A stretch of 5,876 bases of DNA from Bacteroidales bacterium (GTDB taxonomy: Bacteria; Bacteroidota; Bacteroidia; Bacteroidales; UBA932): NCBI GenBank assembly GCA_016285215.1, contig JAEEQI010000150.1:1-5876 (forward strand), written 5' to 3'. Of this stretch, positions 4,939 through 5,876 are shown in pieces. Position 1 is the first letter of the stretch, and each line of letters begins with the position of its first letter. A program made the translations under genes and the position numbers. A model generated the notes under the pieces. That model ran no database searches and was not told where the DNA came from. It was given only the letters and a program-made list of their open reading frames with translations.

Positions 4939-5876
4939 ATCCCTTCAGCCGCATCATCCTGGACTGGTACGCCCAAAACGGGAGAGACCTCCCCTGGCGC
5001 CGTACCCGGGATCCGTATGCGGTCTGGCTCAGCGAAATCATTCTTCAACAAACCCGAATAGTCCAGGGCAAAGCCTATTGGGAGCGCTTTATGGAACGGT
5101 TTCCCAATGTAGAAGACTTGGCCAATGCCTCCGAGGACGAAGTCCTGAGGCTCTGGGAGGGGCTGGGCTACTATTCCCGAGCCCGCAACCTGCACGCAGC
5201 CGCCAAGCAGATCGTGGCCCTGGGAGCCTTTCCGGACACCCTGGAGGGCATCCGTAGCCTCAAAGGTGTAGGAGACTACACCGCGGCCGCCATAGGCTCC
5301 ATTTGCTTCGGCCTGCCCGCCGCTGTGGTAGATGGGAATGTCTACCGTGTCCTGGCCCGTCATTTTGGCCTTTCCACCCCTGTGGGCACTACCCAGGCCA
5401 AGAAGGAGTTCACAGCCCTGGCCCAGAAGCTCCTCCCGGAGGATGCTTCGGCCTTCAACCAAGGGATGATGGACTTCGGAGCCCTGCAATGCACGCCGCA
5501 GAACCCGGATTGTGCCGGCTGTCCCCTACTGCCTACTTGCAATGCCTATAAAACGGGCCGAGTGGAGTTGCTACCCGTCAAAAAGCCGGCGACGGCGGTA
5601 CAGGAAAGAAGGTTCAATTATATCTATGTCAGGTTTGAGGGGGAGACGGCGATTCGAAAAAGAGGGAAAGGAGACATCTGGCAAGGGCTCTACGAACCAC
5701 TGACCTCTCTACCAGTTGTAGAAAATTATTTTTCGGGACGGGACCCGAAAAACCAATTTTCCACAACTTCCACGAAGCCAACGCCCGGAGAGAAAGCCCT
5801 TCCGGTTGTAGGAAATTATTTTTCGCAAGGCTTTGCGAAAAACCAATTTCCTACAACCTCCACAAGCCCATCGCAC
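4935..5876 (+). CDS. mutY: A/G-specific adenine DNA glycosylase, 3'-partial, with in-frame palindromic repeats
   Basis: Base-excision repair enzyme that removes adenine mispaired with 8-oxoguanine. The frame starts at GTG 4935, overlapping the maf stop as GTGA, and stays open for 314 codons to the window edge. No ATG in this frame occurs before the catalytic region, so the GTG start is well supported; the product begins (M)NPFSRIILDWYAQNGRDLPW. Landmarks: SEIILQQTR (33-41) with catalytic Glu34; GLGYYSRARNLH (76-87); helix-hairpin-helix LKGVGDYTAAAI (109-120); VVDGNVYRVLAR (131-142) with catalytic Asp133; and [4Fe-4S] ligands Cys186, 193, 196 and 202 in the exact C-x6-C-x2-C-x5-C pattern. The MutT-like C-terminal domain, which recognises 8-oxoG, begins at about 224 (ERRFNYIYVRF) and reaches DIWQGLYEPL (247-256). 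From about 259 the expected domain sequence is replaced by two 30-residue repeats (LPVV.NYFS...KNQF.TTST). The real 3' end is outside the window. Confidence 0.95.
   Translation, partial: MNPFSRIILDWYAQNGRDLPWRRTRDPYAVWLSEIILQQTRIVQGKAYWERFMERFPNVEDLANASEDEVLRLWEGLGYYSRARNLHAAAKQIVALGAFPDTLEGIRSLKGVGDYTAAAIGSICFGLPAAVVDGNVYRVLARHFGLSTPVGTTQAKKEFTALAQKLLPEDASAFNQGMMDFGALQCTPQNPDCAGCPLLPTCNAYKTGRVELLPVKKPATAVQERRFNYIYVRFEGETAIRKRGKGDIWQGLYEPLTSLPVVENYFSGRDPKNQFSTTSTKPTPGEKALPVVGNYFSQGFAKNQFPTTSTSPSH
5715..5767. repeat. 53-nt imperfect palindrome, copy 1
   Basis: Outer stem GTTGT/ACAAC (5715-5719 with 5763-5767), one A-C mismatch, GAAAATT/AATTTTC (5721-5727 with 5755-5761), an asymmetric internal loop of A5728 against CC 5753-5754, then a 9-bp inner stem TTTTTCGGG/CCCGAAAAA (5729-5737 with 5744-5752) closed by a 6-nt loop. 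It lies in the mutY frame and encodes VVENYFSGRDPKNQFSTT. There is no T-tract after the stem, so it is not a terminator. Confidence 0.85.
5805..5857. repeat. 53-nt imperfect palindrome, copy 2
   Basis: Outer stem of 13 perfect pairs (GTTGTAGGAAATT 5805-5817 with 5845-5857), the same A/CC internal loop as copy 1 (A5818 against 5843-5844), then a 10-bp inner stem TTTTTCGCAA/TTGCGAAAAA (5819-5828 with 5833-5842) closed by GGCT. It is identical to copy 1 at 42 of 53 positions; most differences are in the apex. It encodes VVGNYFSQGFAKNQFPTT in the mutY frame. Confidence 0.88.

Larger units (their letters stand above)
5709..5876 (+). mobile_element. Tandem 90-nt in-frame repeat region, candidate palindromic insertion element
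   Basis: Two units with a 90-nt period start at 5709 and 5799. Each begins with CTNCC, contains a 53-nt palindrome, and continues with a similar flank (TTCCACGAAGCC against CTCCACAAGCCC). The second unit is cut by the window edge. Because 90 is divisible by three, the mutY frame stays open and yields a 30-residue repeat rich in N, S, T, Q and F. The sequence is more AT-rich than the mutY sequence before it. In architecture it resembles Rickettsia palindromic elements (in-frame palindromes within genes) or REP/MITE sequences mobilised by another gene's transposase. No transposase is present here, so mobility is inference. Confidence 0.5.

Noticed and set aside
4911..5489. 192-codon minus-strand open frame within mutY
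   Set aside because: It is antisense to a well-supported MutY with all catalytic and cluster residues, and its translation resembles no family.
5715..5767. Intrinsic terminator inside mutY
   Set aside because: The stems are long but are followed by mixed sequence rather than a T-run, and both palindromes lie within an open coding frame.
5715..5857. CRISPR array
   Set aside because: There are only two units, each is a long palindrome differing at 11 of 53 positions, and both lie within an open mutY frame with a 90-nt period. CRISPR repeats are near-identical and non-coding.

Overview
The window reads as a chromosomal, mostly housekeeping segment from a member of the Bacteroidota, probably order Bacteroidales. 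The evidence is the Bacteroidota form of the proteins (DUF3467, a KdsC with the GDDVPD motif, a TatA with an FGGK hinge), two matches to the Bacteroidota promoter box TAnnTTTG, and the near absence of Shine-Dalgarno sites. I cannot name a genus.

Layout: two divergent operons flank a 156-bp AT-rich control region (3311-3466). The left, minus-strand operon is valS (valyl-tRNA synthetase), a YbgC/FadM-type acyl-CoA thioesterase and tatA. Its genes are 3 and 4 nt apart, and it ends near a small hairpin at the window edge. The right, plus-strand operon is a DUF3467 protein, a KdsC-like HAD phosphatase, a Maf nucleotide pyrophosphatase and mutY. Spacing is 3 nt, then a TGATG junction, then a GTGA junction, so these four genes are almost certainly co-transcribed. 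mutY starts at GTG, overlaps maf by 4 nt, and runs open off the right edge.

The left operon combines protein synthesis, acyl-CoA turnover and protein export. The right one combines LPS Kdo synthesis (KdsC) with two genome and nucleotide-pool protection functions: Maf hydrolyses non-canonical or excess NTPs, and MutY removes A opposite 8-oxoG. The role of the DUF3467 protein is unknown.

The most unusual part is the end of the window (about 5709-5876). Two 53-nt imperfect palindromes sit 90 nt apart inside the mutY reading frame, just after the conserved WQGLYE segment of the C-terminal MutT-like domain. They keep the frame open and encode a 30-residue protein repeat. They differ at 11 of 53 positions, yet three pairs of differences are compensatory and preserve the stem, and both copies share the same A/CC internal loop. 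This resembles an in-frame palindromic insertion element, comparable in concept to Rickettsia palindromic elements or REP sequences. Weaker signals are two palindromes in the divergent control region, each at the expected -33 position of one promoter, and a perfect 10-bp hairpin at the start of maf.
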